Positions 1-8,675 of a stretch of 64,000 nucleotides of DNA are shown here, piece by piece (the stretch's first letter is position 1; every line of letters begins with the position of its first letter). The translations under genes and the position numbers were made by a program. The notes beneath the pieces were generated by a model. It saw only the letters and a list, made by a program, of their open reading frames with translations. It was not told where the DNA came from and ran no database searches. Origin of the DNA: Halococcus sediminicola (GTDB lineage Archaea > Halobacteriota > Halobacteria > Halobacteriales > Halococcaceae); NCBI RefSeq assembly GCF_000755245.1, contig NZ_BBMP01000001.1, positions 1 through 64,000 on the forward strand, in the 5' to 3' direction.

Positions 1-265
1 CCTCGCCACGGGTCGCCTCAACGCTCGACGCCCCGCCCTTCATGAACTGGAGCATGTGGACCCGGTATCCGTGTCCAGCCGCTCGAAATCCCATCCCCAT
101 CGCCGCCGTCGTCTTTCCTTTTCCGTCGCCCCACCATGCTTGGACGAGTCCGAAATCCTCCGGCGCTGCTGGTTCGATTGGTCTAGCATCCGGCGATGTT
201 CCCCGCCCGGGGGTTTTTTCCAGCCGTTCATCCTCGTGGTGGTTGTCGGTAGTGTAGTTCGTCAT
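1..265 (-). CDS. cobA: Cob(I)yrinic acid a,c-diamide adenosyltransferase, CobA/CobO type (3' end outside window)
   Basis: This ATP:corrinoid adenosyltransferase attaches the upper adenosyl ligand to the corrinoid. Reading the minus strand from the ATG at 263-265 gives an acidic N-terminal tail of about 35 residues, then WWGDGKGKTTAAMG, a Walker A P-loop typical of CobA, followed by RAAGHGYRVHMLQFMKGG. The reading frame stays open to base 1, so the gene continues beyond the window and about 88 codons are seen. It is the last visible gene of the leftward cobalamin operon, 67 bases after cbiZ. In this pathway it would feed adenosylated corrinoid to CbiB/CobY/CobS. The family assignment is firm. 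The exact start is chosen because it is the only in-frame ATG after an upstream gap. Confidence 0.9.
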   Translation of the reverse strand, partial: MTNYTTDNHHEDERLEKTPGRGTSPDARPIEPAAPEDFGLVQAWWGDGKGKTTAAMGMGFRAAGHGYRVHMLQFMKGGASSVEATRGE

Positions 266-332
266 TGGTGGTGCCGTTGGTGCTGTTGTATGGTATTCAG
301 TCGTCGCTCCGTCGTGCGTAGCAGCAGTACGT

Positions 333-1028
333 TCATGGTACGAACACCGCCGCACGCTGGTCGGTAACGACCCCGTATTCTGCGTCCGCGATGGATTGGG
401 GGAGTTTCCGTTCGGCGTATCGTGAGTCGAGGCTAGCCCGTACTGCCTCGCGGACACATGCCCGTGCCGCGCTACCCACCGCCGTCGCGCTTCCCGAAAA
501 CGTCGCCGATTTCCCGGTTTCGTCGCTCCCGACCACGACCGCGTCGGTCGTTGTGCCCGGAAACCCTGTTTCAGCCACCAGCGTCGCGGTCTTCGCTTCC
601 ACTACGACCGAGAGAAGGTTCGCAAGCGCCGCATCGTCCAGACATTGTGTCGTCCCGACAAGAAGATTGACCGTTCCGACGTCGAAGTCGGCGGTCCGCG
701 TTCCCTCTTCTTCTGCGGGTTCCATTGGAAGCGCGGCGGGGTTCGACACCCCGGCAGTCGCGTATGCCACGACGGGACCGAGCCGCGCGCCTCGTGCGTG
801 GCTCATCTCAACGCCGGTGAGTAGCGTCGGACCGACCATAGAAAATCCGGCCCGCTCCCGGCGTTCTTCGATGTAACTCCCGAGGTCCGTCCGCTCCCAT
901 CCTTCCGGGACCTCAATATTGTAGGCGACCCCGGCCCGCTCGAACCCGCCATCCCACCCTGTCGAGAGCCAGTGGGTCTCCGGTCGTCGGAGACGAAGCA
1001 CACCGTCAACGATAGCGGTTTCAAACAT
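333..1028 (-). CDS. cbiZ: Adenosylcobinamide amidohydrolase
   Basis: CbiZ cleaves the aminopropanol side chain of adenosylcobinamide to give adenosylcobyric acid, so that scavenged corrinoids can be rebuilt with the cell's own lower ligand. The 231-residue protein carries the family hallmark GTTTDAVVVG around residue 160, and a conserved stretch with ETH followed by LSTGWDGGF near the N-terminus. Its start overlaps the end of cobD by 8 bases, consistent with translational coupling in one leftward operon. Archaeal CbiZ is known to act together with CbiB (both present here) in cobinamide salvage. Length and motifs are complete and no damage is visible. Confidence 0.93.
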   Translation of the reverse strand: MFETAIVDGVLRLRRPETHWLSTGWDGGFERAGVAYNIEVPEGWERTDLGSYIEERRERAGFSMVGPTLLTGVEMSHARGARLGPVVAYATAGVSNPAALPMEPAEEEGTRTADFDVGTVNLLVGTTQCLDDAALANLLSVVVEAKTATLVAETGFPGTTTDAVVVGSDETGKSATFSGSATAVGSAARACVREAVRASLDSRYAERKLPQSIADAEYGVVTDQRAAVFVP

Positions 1029-2058
1029 TCAGCACCTCCAGAAGACGGTCGTTTTCTTCCGATAGGCGCACTGCGACGCGAACGTGCGAATCAAGACCGC
1101 GAAACGTGGTGGCGTCCCTGAGTGCGAGTCCGTGCTCACGTGCTTGATGCAGAAGTTCCTCAACCTCTCTGTCTCCCACATCAAGTAGGAGGAACGGCGA
1201 GTCAGAGGGATGAACCTCGAAGTTCCCCGAGAGCGCGCTCCGTAGACGGGTTCGTTCCGTGCGGACTCGTTCGCGGGTTGTGGTGATAAACTCCTCTCGG
1301 GCCATACAGAACGCACCGACCGCGAGCGCCGGCGCGCTCATGTTCCACGTCCGACGGGCATTCTGGAGCGCCGTACCGAAATCGCCCGTCGAAACTGCGA
1401 AGCCAGCTCTGAGTCCGGGTAATCCGAACAGCTTGGTAAGCGAACGGGCGACCACAACGCCCCTGCGGCCAGCTAGTGAGGGCCGATTCGTAAAGCCCAA
1501 AAACGCCTCGTCAGCGAGCAGTATCGTTTCACTCTTTCGACACCGGCTTGCGAATGCTTCGAGTCGGTTGATATCGTATGCGTTGCCGGTCGGATTGTTT
1601 GGGTTGCAGACAATGGCGAGTGCGTGCTCGGCTGGGTCCGCAGCGAGCAGCTCTGCCTGTGGCACAAATTTCGGTTCACCACCCTGTAGACGAATTTCAC
1701 GCGCGTATTCGGCGAAACTAGGATACGGCACAAGTACCGATTCACCCGCTTCGACGGTGAGGGCAATCGTCGCTCGAATGGCGGCGAGGCCACCCGGCGT
1801 TGGAATCACCTGCTCCGGCTTGCAACCGACGTATGTTGCCGCTGTGGCACGATACGCCATTGGAGGTTCGATTGGATAGGACCGCGCTTCGGCGAACGCC
1901 TCACGGTAGACCTCTTCTACTCCATCGGGAACGCAAGGATTGGTGTTCGCACTGAAATCGACAACGTCGGGATCGTCGCTGCTACCGTGTGGCTCCCGAC
2001 CGACCTGACGCACCGCTTCAGGCCGCAAGTATTCCCTCCCGTCTGCAGCCACCACCAC
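1021..2058 (-). CDS. cobD: L-threonine-O-3-phosphate decarboxylase (PLP fold type I, HisC-like)
   Basis: This enzyme makes (R)-1-aminopropan-2-ol phosphate, the linker that CbiB attaches to cobyric acid. The 345-residue protein is a fold-type I aminotransferase relative: the early FSANTNPCVPDG motif, the central CNPNNPTGN and LADEAFLGF segments, and ARSLTKLFGLPG with the likely PLP lysine. HisC is the close alternative because the two families are hard to split by motif, but the position inside a complete corrinoid nucleotide-loop operon favours CobD. It overlaps cbiZ by 8 bases and is separated from cobY by 90 bases, the longest gap in the operon. No frameshift is seen. Confidence 0.88.
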   Translation of the reverse strand: MVVAADGREYLRPEAVRQVGREPHGSSDDPDVVDFSANTNPCVPDGVEEVYREAFAEARSYPIEPPMAYRATAATYVGCKPEQVIPTPGGLAAIRATIALTVEAGESVLVPYPSFAEYAREIRLQGGEPKFVPQAELLAADPAEHALAIVCNPNNPTGNAYDINRLEAFASRCRKSETILLADEAFLGFTNRPSLAGRRGVVVARSLTKLFGLPGLRAGFAVSTGDFGTALQNARRTWNMSAPALAVGAFCMAREEFITTTRERVRTERTRLRSALSGNFEVHPSDSPFLLLDVGDREVEELLHQAREHGLALRDATTFRGLDSHVRVAVRLSEENDRLLEVLNV

Positions 2059-2148
2059 TGTCGCCGACGCTGGAATCGCTATCAGTCCTTGATGAAGTGA
2101 TATTTCGGTGTCTGCTCTTGCTGTCTGTTAGTTTTGGTGTCGTGTACA

Positions 2149-2700
2149 TCACAGTAATTTCTCCGCGATTTCACCGTCCGACCGATGGTTTACGTTGACC
2201 GCGAATCGGACGTCGTAGCTCACAATGGTGTTGTCTATATTTGTCTCCGAAACGACGTTGACGCCGGTGGGCGCGATAGCCCTGCCGTCAGTCTCCATCG
2301 TTGTATCGGTGCTGACGCCCAGTAGTTCCTTGAGTGCAGCGGGAGTAGCCACCGTGAGCGAACCTCTCCTACACTTCCCAAGAACGTCGTTGATGGCACT
2401 ACCGGTCAGCAACGGTAAGTCAGCGGCCACAGTAAGTATGGGCAGGTTGCTACGTTCGAGCGCGTACTGAAGGTCGGCGACGTAACCCCTACCGGGGGCT
2501 TCAATAACCCGTTCATTGAGATGTTCGCGCGTTCGCGGCGTGTGCGGCGAAACGACATACTGGACCGTCTCGATTCGACTGGTAACAAGCGCATTACATA
2601 CGTGGTCAATCATCGGTCGGCCACCGATTCGGTAGAGTGGTTTCTCAGTGTCGGCGTTGAGTCGCGTTCCACAGCCACCGCACATCACCAGTGCGTCCAT
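2149..2700 (-). CDS. cobY: GTP:adenosylcobinamide-phosphate guanylyltransferase
   Basis: CobY is the archaeal non-orthologous replacement of bacterial CobU guanylyltransferase: it activates adenosylcobinamide phosphate as the GDP derivative for CobS. The 183-residue protein starts with MDALVMCGGCGTRL, a nucleotidyltransferase glycine-rich loop, followed by EKPLYRIGGRPMIDHV, which matches the MobA/CobY fold. The central TVAADLPLL carries the metal-binding aspartate expected after strand four. It overlaps the 3' end of cobS by 16 bases, so the two are probably translated together. The size equals that of known archaeal CobY proteins. Confidence 0.92.
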   Translation of the reverse strand: MDALVMCGGCGTRLNADTEKPLYRIGGRPMIDHVCNALVTSRIETVQYVVSPHTPRTREHLNERVIEAPGRGYVADLQYALERSNLPILTVAADLPLLTGSAINDVLGKCRRGSLTVATPAALKELLGVSTDTTMETDGRAIAPTGVNVVSETNIDNTIVSYDVRFAVNVNHRSDGEIAEKLL

Positions 2701-3431
2701 ACGAATACCCCCACATGGAGTGCAACGATTCGGATAATTTCATTGGTGGCACCGAGGACATCGCCGCTCACCCCGCCAAGATTGATGCGTGCCCAACGGA
2801 GTGAACCGAATGTCACGATCACAGCGGCGAGGAGCACTGTTGTGGCGACGCCAATTCGCGGCCACGTCAACACCGCTGCGGGAACTGCCACTGCTCCAAC
2901 TAGAATCGCGGAATGAGGATCAGCATGCGTGGTGAGTGCTGAGCCGAGACCCTCGTGAGGTGCGGAACCGAAACAAACGAGCAGCGCCATCCCGAGTTTC
3001 GCCCCCACTTCGGCGGTAATGACAAGCAAAACGGCTTGGATTGGGAGAGCCGCCAGCGTGAGTCCGGCTGTTGCGAGTCCCAAGACGACCATCGCAACTG
3101 CGAGCGCACCGCCAGCACCGATGGTAGTGTCTTTCATCACTACGCGCCGCTCCGTTGGCCCACCGTGGACGACAAGCGCGTCGCCGAGGTCGATCACACC
3201 ATCGATATGATTGATACCTGTGACGAGGTACACGGCGACGACGAAAGCGAACGCAATCGTCGGTGGCGATCCCGGAATCACCAGCGGGAGTACGATGAGC
3301 GAGCCGATAATGTATCCTGTGAGCGGCATACTTGCTGGCCGGTCTCTGAACGCATTCCATGCGGTAGCGTCGTGGCCGACCGGAAGCCGCGAAAAGAATC
3401 CTAACGCGCCTTGGAGTGCTTTCAGAACCAT
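2685..3431 (-). CDS. cobS: Adenosylcobinamide-GDP ribazoletransferase (cobalamin synthase)
   Basis: CobS is an integral membrane enzyme that joins adenosylcobinamide-GDP with alpha-ribazole (or its phosphate) to close the nucleotide loop. The 248 residues contain LQGALGFFSRLPVG at the N-terminus, a family signature, and NHIDGVIDLGDALVVHG, the acidic metal-binding loop, at about residues 95-112. Five to six hydrophobic helices follow. It overlaps cbiB by 10 bases upstream and cobY by 16 bases downstream. All three enzymes handle the same membrane-associated intermediates, which fits the tight coupling. Confidence 0.93.
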   Translation of the reverse strand: MVLKALQGALGFFSRLPVGHDATAWNAFRDRPASMPLTGYIIGSLIVLPLVIPGSPPTIAFAFVVAVYLVTGINHIDGVIDLGDALVVHGGPTERRVVMKDTTIGAGGALAVAMVVLGLATAGLTLAALPIQAVLLVITAEVGAKLGMALLVCFGSAPHEGLGSALTTHADPHSAILVGAVAVPAAVLTWPRIGVATTVLLAAVIVTFGSLRWARINLGGVSGDVLGATNEIIRIVALHVGVFVWTHW

Positions 3432-4324
3432 GCGGCTACCCCCGCGAGGAAGAAGGACAGCAGCCCAGCAGTGCCGATTACTCGAACCCCACGGTGAGTA
3501 TCCTCAGTAGTCGGTAACTCAGCGTTCGGGTTCAACACGTAGGTGGCGGGCTTTCGGAGTTCGACGTCAAGGACCGCTGCGAGAGTCGCCATTGGCCATC
3601 CGGAGTTCGGTGAAGACGGCTCCGTACGCCACTTCCAAGCACGTGCGAGTACTGCCGGTGAGCCACCAGCGAGCGCAATGAGCACGGCACTGATTCGGGC
3701 TGGAAGCCACATCACAGCGTCGTCGAGGCGGGCACTTCCCCATCCGACTGGCTTCGAACGATAGCCGAGCATCGAATCAAGTGTGTTCACCGCCTTTACC
3801 CAGACAGTGACTGCGACACCCACACCAAGGGTAAACTGAACGCCGAGTACGAAGGCGAGCAGCGGTGCGACAAGACCATCGGCGAGGTTCTCTGCAATAC
3901 TCTCGACGACTCCACTGCGGAGTTCGCCCGCCGAAAGATCCGCTGTCTCGCGTCCAACTAGTCCCCGTATCGCAGTGCGAGCACGTTCGATATTCATCTC
4001 GATTTTCGAGAGAACATCTGTAGCCACCGAGAGCAACATTCTGAGGCTCACCGTCGCAAACAGTGCGAGCGCCGCAATCGAACCGCCGAGAGCGGAATGA
4101 TGCCGGCTAACGAGTTCGGTGAGTACGCCTCCGAGAACGGCTGCTCCGAGCGGTAGACCGAGCGCGACGATTATACCGACCAGTCGTGGATGGGACCACG
4201 GCCGGTCGAACCGGCCGACGATTCGCCCGAACAAAGCGACCGGATGCACACGATCCGGAAATTCCTCGAAAAGAAGGTCCAACACTAATGACACTCCGAT
4301 CGCCGCCACGGCTACTAATCCCAT
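3422..4324 (-). CDS. cbiB: Adenosylcobinamide-phosphate synthase
   Basis: CbiB condenses adenosylcobyric acid with aminopropanol phosphate. The 300-residue membrane protein shows LDLLFEEFPDRVHPVALFGRIVG at the start (the D-x-L-x-G-D-P-x-x-x-x-HP-V-x-x-x-G type signature), a soluble loop with RGLVGRETADLS, and SIAENLADGLVAPLLAF, the conserved SxxEN motif. Several hydrophobic helices are visible. It overlaps HAD and cobS genes by 10 bases on each side. With cbiZ nearby this gives the archaeal salvage route cobinamide to cobyric acid to adenosylcobinamide phosphate. Confidence 0.93.
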   Translation of the reverse strand: MGLVAVAAIGVSLVLDLLFEEFPDRVHPVALFGRIVGRFDRPWSHPRLVGIIVALGLPLGAAVLGGVLTELVSRHHSALGGSIAALALFATVSLRMLLSVATDVLSKIEMNIERARTAIRGLVGRETADLSAGELRSGVVESIAENLADGLVAPLLAFVLGVQFTLGVGVAVTVWVKAVNTLDSMLGYRSKPVGWGSARLDDAVMWLPARISAVLIALAGGSPAVLARAWKWRTEPSSPNSGWPMATLAAVLDVELRKPATYVLNPNAELPTTEDTHRGVRVIGTAGLLSFFLAGVAAWF

Positions 4325-4977
4325 TCTTCCTCCAAGTTTGCCGGAAGATCTGTGAGCGCAACTTCGGAAACGAGACGGCTTGTTGCACCGACCTTGTCCG
4401 CATATCCGTCTGTTGCCGGATTATCGCCGACATGGAGCAGTTCATCGATGCCGACGCCGAGTTTGTCAGCGACAGCTTTGAATGAGTTTGGGTGAGGTTT
4501 TCGCCAGCCACACTCAATGCTCGTAACGATCGCTTCGAAAGCAGTCTCGTCGATTGCTGCTCTGTGGAGTACCCGTTCAGCAAGAGTCGGCACGGCACAG
4601 TTCGACAGTACCCCAACCGGAACATGGGTTCTAAGTCGCTCGACAGCTCGAATCGCACCTGGTCGTGTCTGAACGTCCGTCTCGAAGGCGGCCATCACAG
4701 CGTGTGTTGCCTCTGTATGTACATCGATTGGACGATAGTCCTCGAAACGGCTCGCCACCGCTGCTGCAACGTGGTCCGGTAGCGAGCGTTCCCGGCCAGA
4801 AGGGCAATCGATATGTGATTCCGTATACGCGGCGTTCCAGTCGCTCGGAACGGACAGTCCGCGAGACTCGAGTTCGGTAGCAATCGTTTCGGCCGGGTCA
4901 TCAGGTTTCTCAACCGATACGAGCGTCCCGAAAAGGTCGAACGAGATTCCGGTGATCGTCGTTCTGGATTCATTCAT
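4315..4977 (-). CDS. HAD-superfamily phosphatase in the cobalamin operon
   Basis: The 220-residue protein is a haloacid dehalogenase-type hydrolase: [10 protein letters not shown] (motif I, DxxGT class) at residues 14-23, LSNCAVP (motif II serine/threonine region) near residue 125, a lysine in CGWRKPHP (motif III) and [16 protein letters not shown] (motif IV acidic residues). It overlaps cobT by 4 bases and cbiB by 10, so it is cotranslated with cobalamin genes. No CobC or CobZ alpha-ribazole phosphatase is seen in the window. Inference: this enzyme could dephosphorylate alpha-ribazole phosphate or adenosylcobalamin phosphate, but a general housekeeping phosphatase role cannot be ruled out. 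Confidence 0.8.
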   Translation of the reverse strand: MNESRTTITGISFDLFGTLVSVEKPDDPAETIATELESRGLSVPSDWNAAYTESHIDCPSGRERSLPDHVAAAVASRFEDYRPIDVHTEATHAVMAAFETDVQTRPGAIRAVERLRTHVPVGVLSNCAVPTLAERVLHRAAIDETAFEAIVTSIECGWRKPHPNSFKAVADKLGVGIDELLHVGDNPATDGYADKVGATSRLVSEVALTDLPANLEEEWD

Positions 4978-5981
4978 GTATCTACCGATGGCTCGTCCCT
5001 AGTGAGGTCCCCATAGACCGCGATGATCTGCTCACGAACGTCGCGCATCGGTATGTTGGCACGGTCAGCAAGCGCTAGCGCGCCGCCCATCCCAGCTCCT
5101 TCTTTGGCCTCGCCGGCGAGATAGGCGTTTGTTGCCGGATGATCTGCTTGGTCGAATTTCGGGTCGGTGATGGTTACTGCCAGCGAGAGGTCAGTGGCGA
5201 GTTCGTTGAGATCAATTGTCTCATCAGCAGCGATGAATGCGGTTGTCGCAAGCGAGAGTGGAGCATTCACACCGGCATGACGGACGAGTGCGGCGGCGGC
5301 AACGAGTTGCGTCCCACCTGCAAGCGTCACCCTGGTCCCAGTTTCGGTGGCTCCAATAACCAATCCTGCCACGCCGGCAAGCACCGGGTCGCCCATTCGC
5401 CGCACTGTTTCGACCGGCTCGCCGGCAGTCGCACCTGGCGAGAGACCAGTAGCCGCCAGCGCCTCGTTGACGACCTCTCGTTTGAGCGCAAGAGGATTCT
5501 CCGGCAGCGATGAGGAAACGACTGCCCGTTCACCAAGCGCAGTGAGAACACCCAATGAAGTGGTCGTCCCGCCTGGAATGGTTTCTCCGATCATCAACTC
5601 GTCATCTGGGAGCGTTCGTCCAAGTCGCCGAGCGTCCTCGAACACCTCAGCGGCAGTCGGAACGGGAACAGCCTCCCTGATATCCGCTCCTGGTTCGGTG
5701 CCGATGGCGACCGTCGGCGCAGCGGTCGAACGGGCAAGACCGGCATCGAGCAGCAGTAGATCAAACCCGATCAGTTCGCAAACAGCACGTGTGACGACTG
5801 CCGGCGTCGGACAGCCCGTTGGACTCACCGGCACAATATTTTCACTGATCGGCTGACCGTATTCGATAATTTCGAGGTCCGCGCTCGGAGTGTGTACTAG
5901 AACATCCGGGTTGGCTCCAGCAGCGCTGACCCCGTCAATTCGAGCGGTAGTCGTGATTCCAGCGACAACGACAAATCTCAT
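4974..5981 (-). CDS. cobT: Nicotinate mononucleotide-dependent phosphoribosyltransferase, archaeal CobT type
   Basis: CobT activates the lower-ligand base to its alpha-ribotide. The 335-residue protein contains [32 protein letters not shown] and [20 protein letters not shown], a glycine-rich C-terminal signature of the archaeal TIGR00303-like group. An upstream in-frame ATG at 6017 exists, but the start at 5981 (MRFVVVAG) is chosen because the second copy at 46449 begins at the equivalent residue. It is the first gene of the leftward operon; the divergent btuF start lies 223 bases away. The paralogue at 45.5-46.4 kb is damaged, so this copy is probably the working one. Confidence 0.9.
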   Translation of the reverse strand: MRFVVVAGITTTARIDGVSAAGANPDVLVHTPSADLEIIEYGQPISENIVPVSPTGCPTPAVVTRAVCELIGFDLLLLDAGLARSTAAPTVAIGTEPGADIREAVPVPTAAEVFEDARRLGRTLPDDELMIGETIPGGTTTSLGVLTALGERAVVSSSLPENPLALKREVVNEALAATGLSPGATAGEPVETVRRMGDPVLAGVAGLVIGATETGTRVTLAGGTQLVAAAALVRHAGVNAPLSLATTAFIAADETIDLNELATDLSLAVTITDPKFDQADHPATNAYLAGEAKEGAGMGGALALADRANIPMRDVREQIIAVYGDLTRDEPSVDT

Positions 5982-6204
5982 GCAATCACTGATAGCACTG
6001 TATGATGTCATCATCACATCCTTGATCGTGATTGATTCTTACTAGTGTGTAAACCGAGCAGAACGAATCAAATTCCGTAGAACTTGCTGATTCGTGATAT
6101 TGTTTGAACCTTGGCTTGAGTCGTATAACTGTCATCGTCCCCTCGCCAGCAACTGAACTTGCTTTAGGTAAATACTTGTTTACTAAGCTCTGCGGTTGTG
6201 CTGA
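5982..6204. promoter_or_regulatory. Divergent promoter region between cobT operon and btuF
   Basis: AT-rich intergenic stretch separating the leftward cobalamin operon from rightward btuF. A TATA-like GGTAAATAC lies about 30 bases before the btuF ATG, which would give an almost leaderless transcript as is common in haloarchaea. On the minus strand GGTTTACAC around 6045 is a candidate TATA element for the cobT operon. No long riboswitch-like fold or B12-box sequence is recognised. Confidence 0.45.
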
Positions 6205-7455
6205 ATGCTTAGATCAATGCTCGGTGTGGTTCTCGCAGTAGCGATCATAGCGACCGGCATCACGCCGGTTGCAGCAACAAGTGCTGACGTTGAGGCAGCA
6301 CCACAACAGCTCACGAACAATTCATGCTCATTCCCAGTAACGGCAACCGACGCCACCGGTTCCGAAGTTACGATCGAAAACGAACCGGAACAGATCGTCG
6401 CGCTCGGGCCAAGCACTGCACAGACTCTCTGGGATATTGGCGCGAAAGAGAAAGTTACCGGTTTACCCGTAAACCAGTATACAACCTATCTCAACGACAC
6501 CACGAATCGGACGGATGTGATGCAAGCCGATGGCTATACTGTGGCTGTTGAGGAAGTTGCGGGCCTCAACCCGGATCTTGTACTTGCACCGAACATTATC
6601 CCGAACGAAACTGTCGAGACGCTTCGTGGAGCAGGTCTTACGGTGTATAAGTTCGATATTGCTCGCTCGCTCGCAGACATTCATGAGAAAACTAATCGGA
6701 CAGGCCAACTCGTCGGAGCATGTGAGGGAGCCGCGGAGACCGTTGGAGATACCAAAGACCGAATCAACGCTATCAGGCAAGCCGTTGCCGGCGAGGAGCA
6801 ACCAAGAGTGCTGTATCCCCAAAGCGGCGGGTTCGCTCCGGGTAACGGAACGTTCATTCACGCAGTTATGGAAACCGCTGGCGGAGACAATATCGCTGCG
6901 AACGCCGGCATCGAGGGCTATCGGCAGATCAGCAACGAAACGATTGTCGAACGCAACCCTGAATGGATTATCACATCGAACGTCACAACGATCCCCACCG
7001 GTGGGCCGTATGCAAGCACGACAGCAATCAAGCAGAATCAAACGATCATCGTCAGTCCGGACCTCATCAGTCAGCCCGGTCCTCGAATTATCGTTCCGAT
7101 GACTGAAATTGCCCGCCAGTTGCATCCACAGGCCATGCAGGAAGCAAACTTGACCACTACGGCCGCCACAACACAATCCACGAGCGACGATAGTCAAGCT
7201 ACTATCACCCCCGACGAATCCCAAGAAACAGTCGTTACCGACGGCGGCACGACAGAGAGGATGGCTACTGAAACGACCACTAAAATCACCAGTGGTTCAG
7301 ATGCCTCCAGTACAATGACTGGTGGTGAAAGTGGTAATAGAGCTGAAACGACCAGCAACACGGAGACAACGACCGGTAGCGGACCAGGATTCACTGTCTT
7401 TGTAGCAGTCGTAGCACTACTCGGGGCGACACTACTCGTCGCTCGGCGGCGGTAG
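6205..7455 (+). CDS. btuF: Corrinoid/iron-chelate-type ABC transporter substrate-binding protein (BtuF-like) with PGF-CTERM anchor
   Basis: The 416-residue exported protein has a signal peptide (residues 1-24, ending near AAT), a type III periplasmic binding fold starting with VTATDATGSEVTI and EPEQIVALGPSTAQTLWDIGA, and a Thr/Ser-rich linker from about residue 315. It ends with GSGPGFTVFVAVVALLGATL and a basic tail, a PGF-CTERM signal recognised by archaeosortase. It would sit on the outside of the cell membrane and hand corrinoid to a BtuCD permease, which is not in this window. Substrate is inferred from the divergent cobalamin operon; siderophore binders share this fold. Confidence 0.82.
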   Translation: MLRSMLGVVLAVAIIATGITPVAATSADVEAAPQQLTNNSCSFPVTATDATGSEVTIENEPEQIVALGPSTAQTLWDIGAKEKVTGLPVNQYTTYLNDTTNRTDVMQADGYTVAVEEVAGLNPDLVLAPNIIPNETVETLRGAGLTVYKFDIARSLADIHEKTNRTGQLVGACEGAAETVGDTKDRINAIRQAVAGEEQPRVLYPQSGGFAPGNGTFIHAVMETAGGDNIAANAGIEGYRQISNETIVERNPEWIITSNVTTIPTGGPYASTTAIKQNQTIIVSPDLISQPGPRIIVPMTEIARQLHPQAMQEANLTTTAATTQSTSDDSQATITPDESQETVVTDGGTTERMATETTTKITSGSDASSTMTGGESGNRAETTSNTETTTGSGPGFTVFVAVVALLGATLLVARRR

Positions 7456-7809
7456 CGACGAATAATCGAACTAAGAATAGCATATTCCGGGATATTTCTT
7501 GAAACTGGGACATAGCGTCCTGCGGCACTGTCTAGTTGAGCGGGTTGAGGAATGAGCAGGTCGTAGCGAGCACTGACCATGAAACTCGGAGACCTGCTCA
7601 GAGAGACGTTGAGCGTGGATTGTGATGAGGTTTGGGACAACGAGCGCACCCCGACACCCGTCAGGGTGTTCGGGGTGCGTCTCCATTCGATGGGGCTGTC
7701 GCTGCGGGAGGTCGTCGCAGTGTTCGACTGGCTTGGCATCGACCGTTCGCACGGAGCGGTCTGGAACTGGACGCACACGCTTTCAGAAACACAGGCTGAC
7801 CCGCCGACG

Positions 7810-7865
7810 TTCACGAGAGCGAAGCTCTCGTGCAGCACATCAGAACGCCTCGCGTTCTGAGGACG
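7810..7865. repeat. 56-bp double-hairpin insertion element, copy 1
   Basis: The insert consists of a first stem CACGAGAGC-GAA-GCTCTCGTG (9 bp) and a second stem CAGAACGC-CTC-GCGTTCTG (8 bp), separated by CAGCACAT-type spacer sequence and ending in AGGACG. It sits between codons for DPPT and AEPS of the IS6 transposase, after ..GACG and before GCG. No convincing target duplication longer than CG is seen. Compare copy 2 at 8010. Confidence 0.9.
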
Positions 7866-8009
7866 GCGGAGCCGTCGCGGGTCGCCGTCGATGAGAAACA
7901 GATCACTGTCGACGGCGAGAAGAGATGGCTCTACGCCGCAATAGACACAGATTCGAAGCTGTTGCTCGATATCGAAGTGTTCAGCCGACGCGGGACCGAT
8001 CCCGCGTCG

Positions 8010-8065
8010 TTCACGAGAGCAAAGCTCTCGTGCAGCACATCAGAAATCGAAGATTTCTGAGGACG
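8010..8065. repeat. 56-bp double-hairpin insertion element, copy 2
   Basis: Same length and layout as copy 1, exactly 200 bases downstream. The first stem is conserved with loop AAA instead of GAA. The second stem is CAGAAATC-GAA-GATTTCTG: three base pairs differ from copy 1 on both sides, so pairing is kept by compensating changes. It lies after ..GTCG and before GCG in the transposase gene, between codons for DPAS and AFLH. Confidence 0.9.
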
Positions 8066-8387
8066 GCGTTCCTTCACCGTCTTACCACCAAGCACGACGT
8101 CTCAGATACCGAATTCCTCGTTGACGCCGGCGGGTATCTGACCGCTCTCGCTCGGCGTGAATTGAGCGGTCACCTCGACTATAACGAGCGCAACCTCGTC
8201 GAGAAGCTGTTCCAGACCGTGGCGATGCGAATCGACCGCTTCCATTCGTTCTGGCGGGGGAGTCCAGCCAGCGCTCGGCGCTGGCTGCGACGGTTCAAGC
8301 ATCACTACAACCACGACCGACCGAATCAGGCGCTCGATGGACGAACGCCCGTCGAGGAGGTTCTCAACTAGACAGTGCCAGGACTAC

Positions 8388-8669
8388 GGTGTGATAATCA
8401 AACCAATCGACCGAGATCTCTGCGAATACGAAATCGATCACGAAGCCACAGCGGATCAGAGAAGCTACATTCGGAACAATCGTAAAGAATGGCTTCGTGA
8501 AGATCCTGAAAGTGTCGTTACGCGCTATCAGAGTGGAGAACTCGATAAGCTTGACCTCATTCGCCAGTACGGCGTAATTCTAGATTGGTCAACAAATGAA
8601 CTACTTCGCCAGACCACCGAACAGTTTCGAGAAATGCTGAAACGGAGAGCCGAATCTGAATGGGAATGA
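8388..8669 (+). pseudogene. C-terminal remnant resembling hydantoinase B/oxoprolinase family protein
   Basis: An open frame directly right of the IS6 element encodes about 93 residues beginning DYGVIIKPIDRDLCEY. The later part, REDPESVVTRYQSGELD..IRQYGVILDWST, resembles the end of N-methylhydantoinase B-type subunits, where a DV..GYVS..AA...YGVV pattern is typical. The N-terminal 400-500 residues are absent; the IS boundary marks the cut. The family call is from motif resemblance only and is moderate. If right, it is the leftover of a larger imide/hydantoin-degrading locus next to the deacetylase and asparaginase. Confidence 0.45.
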
Positions 8670-8675
8670 GCGTTC

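Larger units (their letters stand above)
7579..8371 (+). pseudogene. IS6-family DDE transposase, interrupted by two palindromic inserts
   Basis: Three reading frames carry consecutive pieces of one transposase. The first piece has LREVVAVFDWLGIDRSHGAVWNW; the second has SRVAVDEKQITVDGEKRWLYAAIDTDS with the first catalytic aspartate; the third has TEFLVDAGGYLTAL and RFKHHYNHDRPNQALDGRTP with the later acidic residues. The joins coincide with two 56-bp inserts at 7810-7865 and 8010-8065. Removing both leaves 681 bp, exactly one open frame of 226 codons plus stop, the usual family length. Each insert shifts the frame by 2, and stop codons lie inside the inserts, so the gene is inactive in cis. 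Confidence 0.92.
7524..8379 (+). mobile_element. IS6-family insertion sequence, 856 bp, with perfect 17-bp terminal inverted repeats
   Basis: The left end GGCACTGTCTAGTTGAG (7524-7540) is repeated exactly in inverted orientation at 8363-8379. Inside is one transposase gene that has been interrupted by two 56-bp insertions; without them the element would be 744 bp, a normal size for haloarchaeal IS6 elements. The flanking 8 bases (CGTCCTGC and AGGACTAC) do not form a target duplication, so one flank has been rearranged or lost. Two MITEs in the window (12.3 and 31.0 kb) carry nearly the same terminal repeat. Confidence 0.93.

Noticed and set aside
6018-6204. Cobalamin riboswitch between cobT and btuF
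   Set aside because: No B12-box or conserved pseudoknot core could be found; haloarchaea are not known to rely on this riboswitch class.
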